Below the pieces are notes generated by a model that saw only the letters and a program-made list of their open reading frames with translations, searched no databases and had not been told where the DNA came from. From a virus, in the IMG/VR virus record IMGVR_UViG_3300030380_001305, positions 1-30,200 of that record: 30,200 bases of DNA; one strand, given 5' to 3'. The position numbers and the translations under genes were made by a program. Positions 1 to 6,818 of this stretch are shown piece after piece (position 1 is the stretch's first letter; every line of letters begins with the position of its first letter).

Positions 1-510
1 TCTTAAAATAAGGTTGCCTGTTCCTGTTTCATTAATATAAGAGTTTGAACCATCGTGATAAATCTGCAAGTCAGAACTAGCACCCATTAAGATTTTAGAA
101 GAATCAGTAAATGTGATGTCATCATTAGCACTAACTGATATGTCTGTTCCACCTGTAGTATTACCAAATGTTAGAACTTCTTGTAAAGTATCTGTTTGTG
201 AGAATTTAGTATCTACATATAATTTGACTGCTGCGCTTGTTGGTATTGTTGTGTTGTTATTAAAGTTTTCTAGCCCATCAGTAGAGGTTACAAATTGTGT
301 TATTGTAACTCCTGTTCCTGTGTCTTTTAGTGAACCCCACTCTAGTGTGTTTGTTACCTTTAAATCTCCACCAGTATTTATGAACAACCCAGACTGATTA
401 CCAGAACCATCTGTAAGTTCTTTTAAAGATGCAGAAATGACAGCATTGTCAATAGTTTTAATTAAACCGACATACGTTGCAGATATTTTTGTGTTAAATA
501 GAGTTGCCAT
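1..510 (-). CDS. Tail fibre / receptor-binding protein, N-terminal part (runs off position 1)
   Basis: The frame starts at ATG 510 (protein begins MATLFNTKISATYVGLIK) and stays open for exactly 170 codons to position 1. The first ~75 residues look like an attachment region; after that come fibre-type sequences such as DLQIYHDGSNSYINETGTGN, a motif I associate with fibres of marine phages. The gene follows a head-tail adaptor and a short basic ORF. Because the C-terminal part of a similar fibre enters at 30200 in the matching codon phase, the two pieces are probably one gene on a circular molecule. Probable role: a trimeric fibre or tail appendage contacting the cell surface. No receptor can be inferred. 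Confidence 0.8.
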   Translation of the reverse strand, partial: MATLFNTKISATYVGLIKTIDNAVISASLKELTDGSGNQSGLFINTGGDLKVTNTLEWGSLKDTGTGVTITQFVTSTDGLENFNNNTTIPTSAAVKLYVDTKFSQTDTLQEVLTFGNTTGGTDISVSANDDITFTDSSKILMGASSDLQIYHDGSNSYINETGTGNLILR

Positions 511-512
511 AT

Positions 513-593
513 TTATTTATTTTTTATTTTTTTTAATTTTTTAAGAAAAAGTTTTAATTTTTCTACATTTTTTTGTTTTGGTTTATACCTCAT
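513..593 (-). CDS. Possible 26-residue lysine-rich peptide
   Basis: A short frame (MRYKPKQKNVEKLK...KIKNK) starts at ATG 593, overlapping the TGA of the upstream adaptor gene as ATGA, the same coupling used throughout this genome. About half of the residues are Lys or Arg, and there is no recognisable domain. The only support is coupling and position: it fills the gap between the adaptor and the fibre. The AT-rich sequence could produce such a frame by chance. Confidence 0.35.
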   Translation of the reverse strand: MRYKPKQKNVEKLKLFLKKLKKIKNK

Positions 594-1096
594 AATACCC
601 ACCCATTAAAAGTTGCATCGTAACTTGGATAAATATCATCATTTGAGTTACTTGTATATTCAGGGTAAGTAGTTTGATTAAAAGACATAAAATCAATAAA
701 TCTTCTAGAATACCATTCAGCGTTTGTTCTAGCTTTTTCAACTAAATAATCAACTTCTTCTTTACTGACAGTATCGGCGTTTTCAGAACGATGCTTAAAT
801 ACACCACCATTACGAACCTGATATGCTGCAAAAGGTAAATAATCAACTTGTGCAAACCATATAACCATTGGAACTATATAATCATTTAATAAAGTTTTCC
901 ATCTTGCGTTTGCAGGTTGGTCTATATTAGGTATTGCCGCACTTAATCCATTATACAAATCTGTACCCATATAGTTTTGTATGTGTATCTCTTGTGCAAT
1001 CTTGATGAATTGTATGAACTTGTCCGTATCCACATTCCCATCAAGGATTGAGTTTCTAACAAGGTCTGTTCTATTTATGAATAATTGTGTCGCCAT
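590..1096 (-). CDS. Head-tail connector/adaptor-like protein
   Basis: 168 residues, largely helical, beginning MATQLFINRTDLVRNS with a DTDKFIQFIKIAQEIHIQNY segment near residue 25. This pattern resembles the DUF6712-type, gp6-like connector proteins of Bacteroidetes phages. It sits immediately downstream of the portal gene (7 nt gap), where adaptors that dock on the portal ring are expected. Probable role: the ring between portal and tail. The family assignment is from memory of sequence style and position, not a search. Confidence 0.6.
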   Translation of the reverse strand: MATQLFINRTDLVRNSILDGNVDTDKFIQFIKIAQEIHIQNYMGTDLYNGLSAAIPNIDQPANARWKTLLNDYIVPMVIWFAQVDYLPFAAYQVRNGGVFKHRSENADTVSKEEVDYLVEKARTNAEWYSRRFIDFMSFNQTTYPEYTSNSNDDIYPSYDATFNGWVL

Positions 1097-1102
1097 ATTT
1101 TA

Positions 1103-3220
1103 TTATTTAGGGTATGCGCCTTTTCCTGGCATTCTTCCTGTTGCTTTCGCTGCTTTTTTCCAACCTTTTGGATTTCTATTAGCGTATGCAGGTATTGTTC
1201 TTGTTTTTTTGTAATTACCTAAGTTTTCTGATGGTTCTGTGTTAGATTCTAACCTGTATAATACTCTAACCCATTTGTGCTGACAATAAATACCACCTTT
1301 CAATTCAAATATATTGTAAGGCATATCAGGTTTATGTCTAAATTGCACGTTTACATCCTCTCTATAACTAGCTTTGTCGATATCTTCTATTCTCCAAACA
1401 ATACCGAGGCTAGTGAGGTTCATCATTTTTTCACAAAAAGGTCTGCTTTTACCTGACTTAGACATTCCTCTAGCATATTTGTATCTGATTTTATATAAAC
1501 CATTCTTAGAATCTAAGTCACTATATGCAGAACCATTATTTTTACTACCCACATTGTAGTCTGTAGCTGAAACTAATCCAACCATTCTTTTAACTCTATT
1601 TAAAAGACTTTGTGGTTTTTCTTTTATTAAATAATTTGCCCAATCTTCATTACTATATTCTGAATCTTCATCTAACTCATCTACTAAAACCCATTCTTTT
1701 GACATTTTAACTCCACTTTTTTCAAGTGAACCTATTATCTCATCAGTTTCTTGTTCAGATAACTCAGATTTGTTTTTAACAGGAATACAATTTGGAACTT
1801 CCTTTCCGTCTTTTATTTTAGTTCCGTATTGTTCGTAACCATCCCAACAAGGTGCTTTGAGTTCTTCGTGTGATACGCAAGGCATATAATATACAACGCC
1901 CTCAACCTCGTGTTCGTGATAACCACCACAACCCATTTCATCAGCTACTCTAATAGCTTCTTCTTTTGTATCATAAGCCTGTTTACCATCAATAACTTTT
2001 AAAACTTCTTTTGATAATTTAGCTTCCATTTCAACCCCTGTTTCTTCTTCAATAGTTTCTTTGTCTTGTATTGTAGGGTCAACTTCTGTAAATTCTAGTG
2101 GCTGTAAGGTTGTAAAGTATAGGTTTAAGGATATTTCGTTATATGCTAGTATTTTGTCAAAGTTGTCTATTAAAAGTTCCTGAAATGGTCTAATAACAGT
2201 ATTATCCATTAACAAAGATGCAGTTTTTATTTCATCAGCATTATTTCCTAGCCCTGATTGGTCTTTAATACCTAAAAGCATAGGCGATACGATACGATGT
2301 GCAACCATTATTTTTTTAGTTGATTCATCTGATAGGAACTGATATTGATTATGGGCATCACTAAGTTGTACAGGTGTGATGTCGGCTTGACTTTCTTTAT
2401 TATCGTTAAAGGCGAGTATAAATTTACCTGCGTTACTAGTACCTGAAAATTTTCTAGCTATCTTTTGTTCAATTAGTTTCCTTTCTTCTTGGTTTGGTGT
2501 TCCATTATTAAAGTTAATAAGCATTGATGGTGCTAATCCATTCATTATATTATTCAAATGATAATTACTTATTTCTTCTTCTAGTTCACAATACTGTAAA
2601 CCACCTTGATAATCCACAGGGGAATAGTAATAAAACCCTGATTTATAAGGTTTAACGTATAAAATCTCAATACTTTCATTAGACATACCAAAAGCAGGTA
2701 TTCTTAATGGAACATCGCTTCTTTTTATGTTTGCCCAATCTTTAAAATAAAAATATGCTGGCACATCTCCATCATCATTACATTTTTCTGCCCTTAATGT
2801 TTCAATAGGCATATGTTCTATTTGTGCAATCTTTTTTCTGTCTTTACTATAAATTATTTGTATAGCACATTGCCCCATTAATTTTAAATCATAACATAGT
2901 TTTCTGACACAATCTTTTTTGAATAAAGACACCATCTGTGCATACTCATTCGGTTTACGACTAGCATCTGTTGCGTTTAATCCCTTTCCATAAATTTGTT
3001 GACTAATACCATTTATTGCTGCATTATTTGTAGGGCTTCCATTATATCTATCAATAAGAAACTGAAAGTAGTTATTATCTGCTCCGTATTGTATCCATTC
3101 TTTACCTTGAACTTCTTCAATTTCTGGGCTTGTGTATGTACTTAGGTTAACAAATCCAAACTCTGATACTTTAGAGTTTTTTACAAATTGTCCTAAATTA
3201 TTTCTTTTTCTATTTTTCAT
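1103..3220 (-). CDS. Portal protein with long cysteine/histidine-containing C-terminal extension
   Basis: 705 residues. Residues ~30-400 have portal character: an N-terminal YGADNNYFQFLIDRYNGSPTNNA segment around 45-67, NHLNN-like helices near 220 followed by APSMLINFNNG (230-240), and a clip/stem region near 300-345 with HRIVSPMLLGIKD. The C-terminal ~300 residues are additional. They contain GCGGYHEHEVEG (430-441), CWDGYEQYGTK (458-468), and a final domain with SRPFC (592-596) and GGIYCQHKW (642-650), which look like metal-binding or disulfide pairs. The gene starts with an ATGA overlap with the 143-residue protein. It should form the dodecameric DNA entry ring. The extension is typical neither of HK97 nor of lambda portals and may have absorbed a head-morphogenesis role. 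Confidence 0.8.
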   Translation of the reverse strand: MKNRKRNNLGQFVKNSKVSEFGFVNLSTYTSPEIEEVQGKEWIQYGADNNYFQFLIDRYNGSPTNNAAINGISQQIYGKGLNATDASRKPNEYAQMVSLFKKDCVRKLCYDLKLMGQCAIQIIYSKDRKKIAQIEHMPIETLRAEKCNDDGDVPAYFYFKDWANIKRSDVPLRIPAFGMSNESIEILYVKPYKSGFYYYSPVDYQGGLQYCELEEEISNYHLNNIMNGLAPSMLINFNNGTPNQEERKLIEQKIARKFSGTSNAGKFILAFNDNKESQADITPVQLSDAHNQYQFLSDESTKKIMVAHRIVSPMLLGIKDQSGLGNNADEIKTASLLMDNTVIRPFQELLIDNFDKILAYNEISLNLYFTTLQPLEFTEVDPTIQDKETIEEETGVEMEAKLSKEVLKVIDGKQAYDTKEEAIRVADEMGCGGYHEHEVEGVVYYMPCVSHEELKAPCWDGYEQYGTKIKDGKEVPNCIPVKNKSELSEQETDEIIGSLEKSGVKMSKEWVLVDELDEDSEYSNEDWANYLIKEKPQSLLNRVKRMVGLVSATDYNVGSKNNGSAYSDLDSKNGLYKIRYKYARGMSKSGKSRPFCEKMMNLTSLGIVWRIEDIDKASYREDVNVQFRHKPDMPYNIFELKGGIYCQHKWVRVLYRLESNTEPSENLGNYKKTRTIPAYANRNPKGWKKAAKATGRMPGKGAYPK

Positions 3221-3648
3221 CTTACTAAATATGTATTATCATACCCATCATACGTGGTATATTGACCTTTATTTAATTCATAGTGGTCGTTCTTATTTAA
3301 TTGGTCAACATCTTGGTCAGTACAGAATATTCTATCTTTATAGATATTATCTACAAATTCAGAATCTAAATTCCATACTTGGTCATATAGTTGCCAAAAG
3401 CTGTAATTCGTGTTCCAAAAGTTATAATCAATGTATAATCTTAAATCGTAAAAACGATTCTCAACTAATACAGGATTAAATGTCAAATTAAAGTTAAGAT
3501 AATTTCCTGATGTTGCAGCACCGATAATATTAAAAAATTTCATATCATTTGTACTGTCATCTCTTACCGATACAGTGAAGGCATCAGAGTAATTTCTTGG
3601 AATTACTGACAATGCTTGTGCTTGTGCTGATGTAGTTAATATAATCAT
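3217..3648 (-). CDS. Uncharacterised structural-region protein, coupled to portal
   Basis: 143 residues, rich in aromatic residues and beta-forming stretches (NYLNFNLTFNPV, RFYDLRLYIDYNFWNTNYSFWQLYDQVW), ending YDGYDNTYLVR. I do not recognise the family. It lies between the tail tube gene and the portal, overlaps the portal start by ATGA, and is preceded by a strong terminator and then the TACGTTATATA motif, so it heads the portal-adaptor-fibre transcript. A small virion or head-decoration role is possible but unproven. Confidence 0.75.
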   Translation of the reverse strand: MIILTTSAQAQALSVIPRNYSDAFTVSVRDDSTNDMKFFNIIGAATSGNYLNFNLTFNPVLVENRFYDLRLYIDYNFWNTNYSFWQLYDQVWNLDSEFVDNIYKDRIFCTDQDVDQLNKNDHYELNKGQYTTYDGYDNTYLVR

Positions 3649-3652
3649 TACT

Positions 3653-3663
3653 TATATAACGTA
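3653..3663 (-). promoter_or_regulatory. Late motif TACGTTATATA upstream of the 143-residue gene
   Basis: Minus-strand TACGTTATATA ends 4 nt before the ATG at 3648. It is one of five copies in the window, each just before a start codon. It lies about 30 nt downstream of a strong intrinsic terminator (3695-3724), so transcription of the downstream portal block must restart here or read through. About 19 nt upstream of its CGTT is a CAAATT block, also seen upstream of the 6788 and 5998 copies as CAAAATT. Confidence 0.6.
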
Positions 3664-3694
3664 ATAATATTGATAATTTGTACAATCAATTAAG

Positions 3695-3724
3695 CAAAAA
3701 AAAAGCACCCTAGAAAGAGTGCTT
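3695..3724 (-). terminator. Intrinsic terminator after tail tube gene
   Basis: On the minus strand, AAGCACTC and GGGTGCTT form an 8-bp stem (one T-G wobble) around a TTTCTA loop, followed directly by a run of T. It sits 23 nt after the tail tube stop codon. Confidence 0.85.
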
Positions 3725-3746
3725 GATTTTACAATTAAAAAACTAA

Positions 3747-4271
3747 TTATGGAGTTGGGTCAGTTGAAGAAGCTGTTACTGCTGCGCTTAAGAAATAAGG
3801 TGCAGTTTCTTCTAATCCCTCTAACGTAAGGGTAAACCCTGAAAGGTCTCCTGCTGCTGCCCCTGTAACAACTGTTCCACCAGTCACTTCCATTCCGTTT
3901 TCAAACCCACATAGGAAATTATTACCATAATAATCAACTACAACTACATAAGGTCTTGCCTGAGCAATAACTTGTAGTTCTGCTTGAGTTTTAGCATCTA
4001 AAAAAGTTAATGTTAAATTTAATGTTTGAGTATAAAAAGTAGTACCATTTTCTCTAGAACTTGTTACAGTTGTTTCTAGTGATGAGTTACCTTTTACATC
4101 ATATTGATACCATTCAGGTGCAGGGCTACCATTTGTAATAGTTGCTTCTTTTGTTGTAGAATCTACTGCAATAGATGCGATAGTTCCATAATTTGCAAAT
4201 AATACAGTTTTTATGCCTCCGAATGCTGCTTTACAAGGTAATTTTCTACCCACGTTTAATGTACAAGCCAT
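3747..4271 (-). CDS. Major tail (tube) protein
   Basis: 174 residues, starting MACTLNVGRKLPCKAAFGG. The segments SSRENGTTFYTQTLNLTLTFLDAKTQAEL (around 75-103), RPYVVVVDYYGNNFLCGFENGMEVTGG (around 105-132) and AAGDLSGFTLTLEGLEE match the pattern I know from tail tube proteins of Bacteroidetes phages: a beta-barrel with a long hairpin. Having its own strong terminators on both sides fits a highly expressed structural gene. It should polymerise as hexameric rings around the tape measure. The role is inferred from sequence style and context. Confidence 0.65.
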   Translation of the reverse strand: MACTLNVGRKLPCKAAFGGIKTVLFANYGTIASIAVDSTTKEATITNGSPAPEWYQYDVKGNSSLETTVTSSRENGTTFYTQTLNLTLTFLDAKTQAELQVIAQARPYVVVVDYYGNNFLCGFENGMEVTGGTVVTGAAAGDLSGFTLTLEGLEETAPYFLSAAVTASSTDPTP

Positions 4272-4290
4272 AGTATTTATATTTTATTTT

Positions 4291-4326
4291 AAAAAAAAAG
4301 GGTAAGTAGATAATCCTACCTACCCT
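4291..4326 (-). terminator. Intrinsic terminator after major capsid gene
   Basis: Minus-strand AGGGTAGGTAG and CTACTTACCCT pair over 11 bp (one G-T wobble) around GATTAT, followed by about nine T. It lies 22 nt after the capsid stop codon and before the tail tube gene. No promoter motif of either class seen here lies between it and the tube start, so it probably works as a partial terminator setting capsid excess. Confidence 0.88.
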
Positions 4327-4347
4327 ATTTTATTGGTTAATTATTTA

Positions 4348-5331
4348 TTATGCTGAGTATTCTACGATGTCAGAAGCAATACCAAATTGTACTGCAGAAG
4401 TAAATCTCATTACCATTCTAACATTGTTACTTGCATCAAGATCAGCCATATCTAAAACTTTAACGACATTTGTATCGTTCAATAGACCTGTTCCGAAATA
4501 TAAGTTGCTTCTTTGAGCAGCGTACATTTTGTCTGCTGACATTCCTGGACAAACGAATATCTTAACTCCGTTTACACTTAGAGAACCATTGTTCCACCAT
4601 TGTGTTCCCATATTGTTTACACCATTTGCACCAAGACCTGCTGCTGCAAAACCTCCTAATGCTTGTACATAAAATTTAGCTGCTGCTGAACCTATATATA
4701 GGAATAAATCTTCTTTTCCGTAAAGTGCTGCAGGGATAGCATCTACAACTTTAGATAATTCTGCAATAATGTTTGTTGCATCTAATCCACCACCAACTGC
4801 TGCTACTTGTTGACCCGCAGGAATATCCCCTGCTGCTGCTGCTGCTGCGATTAGTTTTTGGAATCCATCAAACGAATTGTTTGAACCTGCAGTTGTATCT
4901 CCTTGCCAAATACATAGTTCTGTATTTTGTGCCACTTCTGCTGCTACGTGAGCAATCATAAAGTCAGAGAATTTTGGAGGTAAAGATTGTCCTAATCCAT
5001 ATCCCATTTGTTGTGCTTCCCAATCATTAACAAAGTCATACTTACATAATTGTAGGTTTACTTGTAATTCAACTGGCTGAATAATTCTTTCAGTTAATGT
5101 TACAGTTGATGTTGGTGTGAAATCACAACTAGCTGAGGCTACTAAGCCTGATGTAGCTAATTTTTTAATTACTTCTTTGTAAGCGATATTCGCTTTTACA
5201 GTCAACCCACCATCATCAATAGTTGATGCACTTAGTAATGCTGCTGCAATGTATTCACCTGCGAACTCACCTGCATAAGTTGAAGTGATGTTAACAGTAG
5301 TTGCTAAGTTTACATTTTTTAAATTACTCAT
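4348..5331 (-). CDS. Major capsid protein (HK97-fold expected)
   Basis: 327 residues. It follows the scaffold gene by 5 nt and is in turn downstream of the protease, the normal capsid-module neighbours. The N-terminal ~60 residues (ITSTYAGEFAGEYIAAALLSASTIDDGG) lead into a beta-rich body with RIIQPVELQVNLQLCKYDFVNDWEAQ near 85-110, an alanine run encoded by a GCT/GCA microsatellite near 160, and a C-terminal VKIFVCPGMS...YFGTGLLNDTNVVKVLDM...VRMVMRFTSAVQFG section typical of capsid A-domain strands. No clear delta-domain cleavage site is obvious. A strong terminator follows it. Confidence 0.8.
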   Translation of the reverse strand: MSNLKNVNLATTVNITSTYAGEFAGEYIAAALLSASTIDDGGLTVKANIAYKEVIKKLATSGLVASASCDFTPTSTVTLTERIIQPVELQVNLQLCKYDFVNDWEAQQMGYGLGQSLPPKFSDFMIAHVAAEVAQNTELCIWQGDTTAGSNNSFDGFQKLIAAAAAAGDIPAGQQVAAVGGGLDATNIIAELSKVVDAIPAALYGKEDLFLYIGSAAAKFYVQALGGFAAAGLGANGVNNMGTQWWNNGSLSVNGVKIFVCPGMSADKMYAAQRSNLYFGTGLLNDTNVVKVLDMADLDASNNVRMVMRFTSAVQFGIASDIVEYSA

Positions 5332-5336
5332 TTTTT

Positions 5337-5990
5337 TTATTTATTTAATTTATTTAATACTCTATCTAATGTCGTGTTAAACTTGCCTTTTGCAAATTCC
5401 ACTTTGTTTGTTTTTTTGTTTACTGATTCTGGATTGTGTTTGATAGGCTTCACAGCAGCTTCAGTTAATTCTTCTTTTTGAACTTCTTCAGAAAATTCTT
5501 CTTTAACTGTTCTTGATTTTAAAGGCTGAGTTTCTGATGACATTTCTTCTTCTTTGTCATCCCCCATTTTACTTTCTTTGTCAGCTTTTAAATCAGCGAT
5601 AGCATCTTCTAGGTTTTGGATTCTTTTTTCCATTCCTTCCCAATCTCCTACATCTGCCATTTTCTTTTCTTCTTCTTCGTATTCCTCTTCTTTAAGGTCT
5701 TCTGTGATTTCTTTTCCATCATCACCCTCTTTTTGAGGAACTTCATCAGAAACTTCTCTAACATCACCGATAATACCTTCTTCCTCTACAACGACTAATC
5801 TACCATCTTCTAGTAAATACTCGCCAACAGGCATTGCTACTTTTTCATCATCTGTTTTTATAAAGATTTCTTTACCTTTTTCAAATGATTCTGCACTTAC
5901 CACTGTGCCATTTTCTAACTTTCTTTCTTCAAGTTTTACCTCGATATTCAAAAGCGTCTTAATTTGGTTTAACATTTCAGTTGATTTCAT
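5337..5990 (-). CDS. Scaffolding-like acidic coiled-coil protein
   Basis: 217 residues and extremely charged. Residues ~15-80 form a small beta-rich domain (LENGTVVSAESFEKGKEIF, MPVGEYLLEDGRLVVVEEEG) that I associate with capsid modules of Bacteroidetes phages. Residues ~85-165 are Glu/Lys-rich with a heptad-like WEGMEKRIQNLEDAIADLKA stretch, and the C-terminus is basic (FNTTLDRVLNKLNK), as in scaffolds that contact the capsid protein. It lies between protease and capsid genes and has its own TACGTTATATA-type motif. A scaffold is the best fit; degradation by the adjacent protease is expected but not shown. Confidence 0.65.
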   Translation of the reverse strand: MKSTEMLNQIKTLLNIEVKLEERKLENGTVVSAESFEKGKEIFIKTDDEKVAMPVGEYLLEDGRLVVVEEEGIIGDVREVSDEVPQKEGDDGKEITEDLKEEEYEEEEKKMADVGDWEGMEKRIQNLEDAIADLKADKESKMGDDKEEEMSSETQPLKSRTVKEEFSEEVQKEELTEAAVKPIKHNPESVNKKTNKVEFAKGKFNTTLDRVLNKLNK

Positions 5991-5997
5991 AATTATA

Positions 5998-6007
5998 TAT
6001 ATAACGA
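5998..6007 (-). promoter_or_regulatory. Late motif variant TCGTTATATA upstream of scaffold gene
   Basis: Minus-strand TCGTTATATA lies 7 nt before ATG 5990, with the same CAAAATT block 19 nt before its CGTT as the copy upstream of the protease gene. It is the most divergent of the five copies (A to T before CGTT, longer spacer). Confidence 0.5.
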
Positions 6008-6030
6008 TTAATTAATTTAATTTTGCATTT

Positions 6031-6195
6031 TCAGTTCGTTCTTGTTATAACGCCAATGCCTTGTGCGTGTATTGAACCATCACAACATTCAATAGAATAA
6101 GTGTTTGTATCCCAACATAAACAGGCTCTTGAACTTCCTTTTGGGCTTGTTCTACTAGGTATAAATGGTTTGTTGTTTCTGCTTCTCCTATTCAT
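6031..6195 (-). CDS. 54-residue cysteine-rich small protein
   Basis: The frame starts at ATG 6195, overlapping the protease 3' end by 8 nt, and encodes a basic N-terminus (MNRRSRNNKPFIPSRTS) followed by ACLCWDTNTYSIECCDGS and AQGIGVITRTN. The four cysteines in a CxC...CC arrangement could bind metal. I recall similar short proteins in flavobacterial phage capsid regions but no assigned function. It lies between protease and scaffold. Confidence 0.65.
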   Translation of the reverse strand: MNRRSRNNKPFIPSRTSPKGSSRACLCWDTNTYSIECCDGSIHAQGIGVITRTN

Positions 6196-6784
6196 TTGTC
6201 AGGATTTCTTTAATTTTTTCAAGTAGTTCTTCATCTTTTGACATATCTTCTTTGACCGATTCTTTAGGTCGTTCCATTTTGTCTGCAAAGTAACCCTCAA
6301 TAGAAAAACCCTTAACTTTACCTGTTTTAACATATTCTTTCCAAATTTCATCATTATTAACTTTAACTGAACCCATCCAAGTTCCTAATGGTACATCTAA
6401 TCCATACTTCCTAGATTTATCGTGTACCTTGTCTTCTACTATCCAACTTTCAACAAGCGTTAACCCATTTAAAGATTCTTTGTGTTCTAGCGTTGAATTA
6501 CTTTGATAACCATTTTTTAAATACATCTGTGATGCTTTCATAACAGTATCTTTTGAAAAGAAAATATAATAATCGCCCTCATCACCGTTTCTATATATCG
6601 GTTTATTGGGAATTAATAAAGCACCTAAAAGTAACTTTTTATCTTTGTCAAGTTCTGCTAATTGTATTTCTTGTGATTTTAAAGCCACAAAATCTGACTC
6701 AATAGCTGGGCTTTCAACAATAGATATTGCATCTATACCACTTTCTTCTTGTTCTTCGTCTAAAATCAGTTCTATTATTTTCAT
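6188..6784 (-). CDS. Prohead maturation protease, XkdF-like (peptidase S78 type)
   Basis: 198 residues. The core has the features of the XkdF-like phage serine proteases: LEHKES with candidate catalytic His101, LVESWIVED (110-118), GTWMGSVKV (134-142), then VKGFSIEGYF with candidate nucleophile Ser161. The N-terminus (IDAISIVESPAIESDFVAL) is also characteristic. The C-terminal ~30 residues are charged. It should cleave the scaffold and possibly capsid during head maturation. It is encoded just upstream of the micro-protein, scaffold and capsid, and carries a TACGTTATATA motif before its ATG. Confidence 0.85.
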   Translation of the reverse strand: MKIIELILDEEQEESGIDAISIVESPAIESDFVALKSQEIQLAELDKDKKLLLGALLIPNKPIYRNGDEGDYYIFFSKDTVMKASQMYLKNGYQSNSTLEHKESLNGLTLVESWIVEDKVHDKSRKYGLDVPLGTWMGSVKVNNDEIWKEYVKTGKVKGFSIEGYFADKMERPKESVKEDMSKDEELLEKIKEILTNE

Positions 6785-6787
6785 AAT

Positions 6788-6798
6788 TATATAACGTA
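6788..6798 (-). promoter_or_regulatory. Late motif TACGTTATATA upstream of protease gene
   Basis: A perfect copy on the minus strand, ending 3-4 nt before ATG 6784. It marks the start of the capsid block (protease, micro-protein, scaffold, capsid) and lies just after the tape measure stop codon. Confidence 0.6.
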
Positions 6799-6818
6799 TT
6801 AAAAATTAAATTTTGTAT

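Noticed and set aside
4825-4860. GCT/GCA (CTG-like) trinucleotide repeat in the capsid gene
   Set aside because: It encodes a short alanine run within an intact frame and is better explained as local codon repetition than as a regulatory or mobile repeat.
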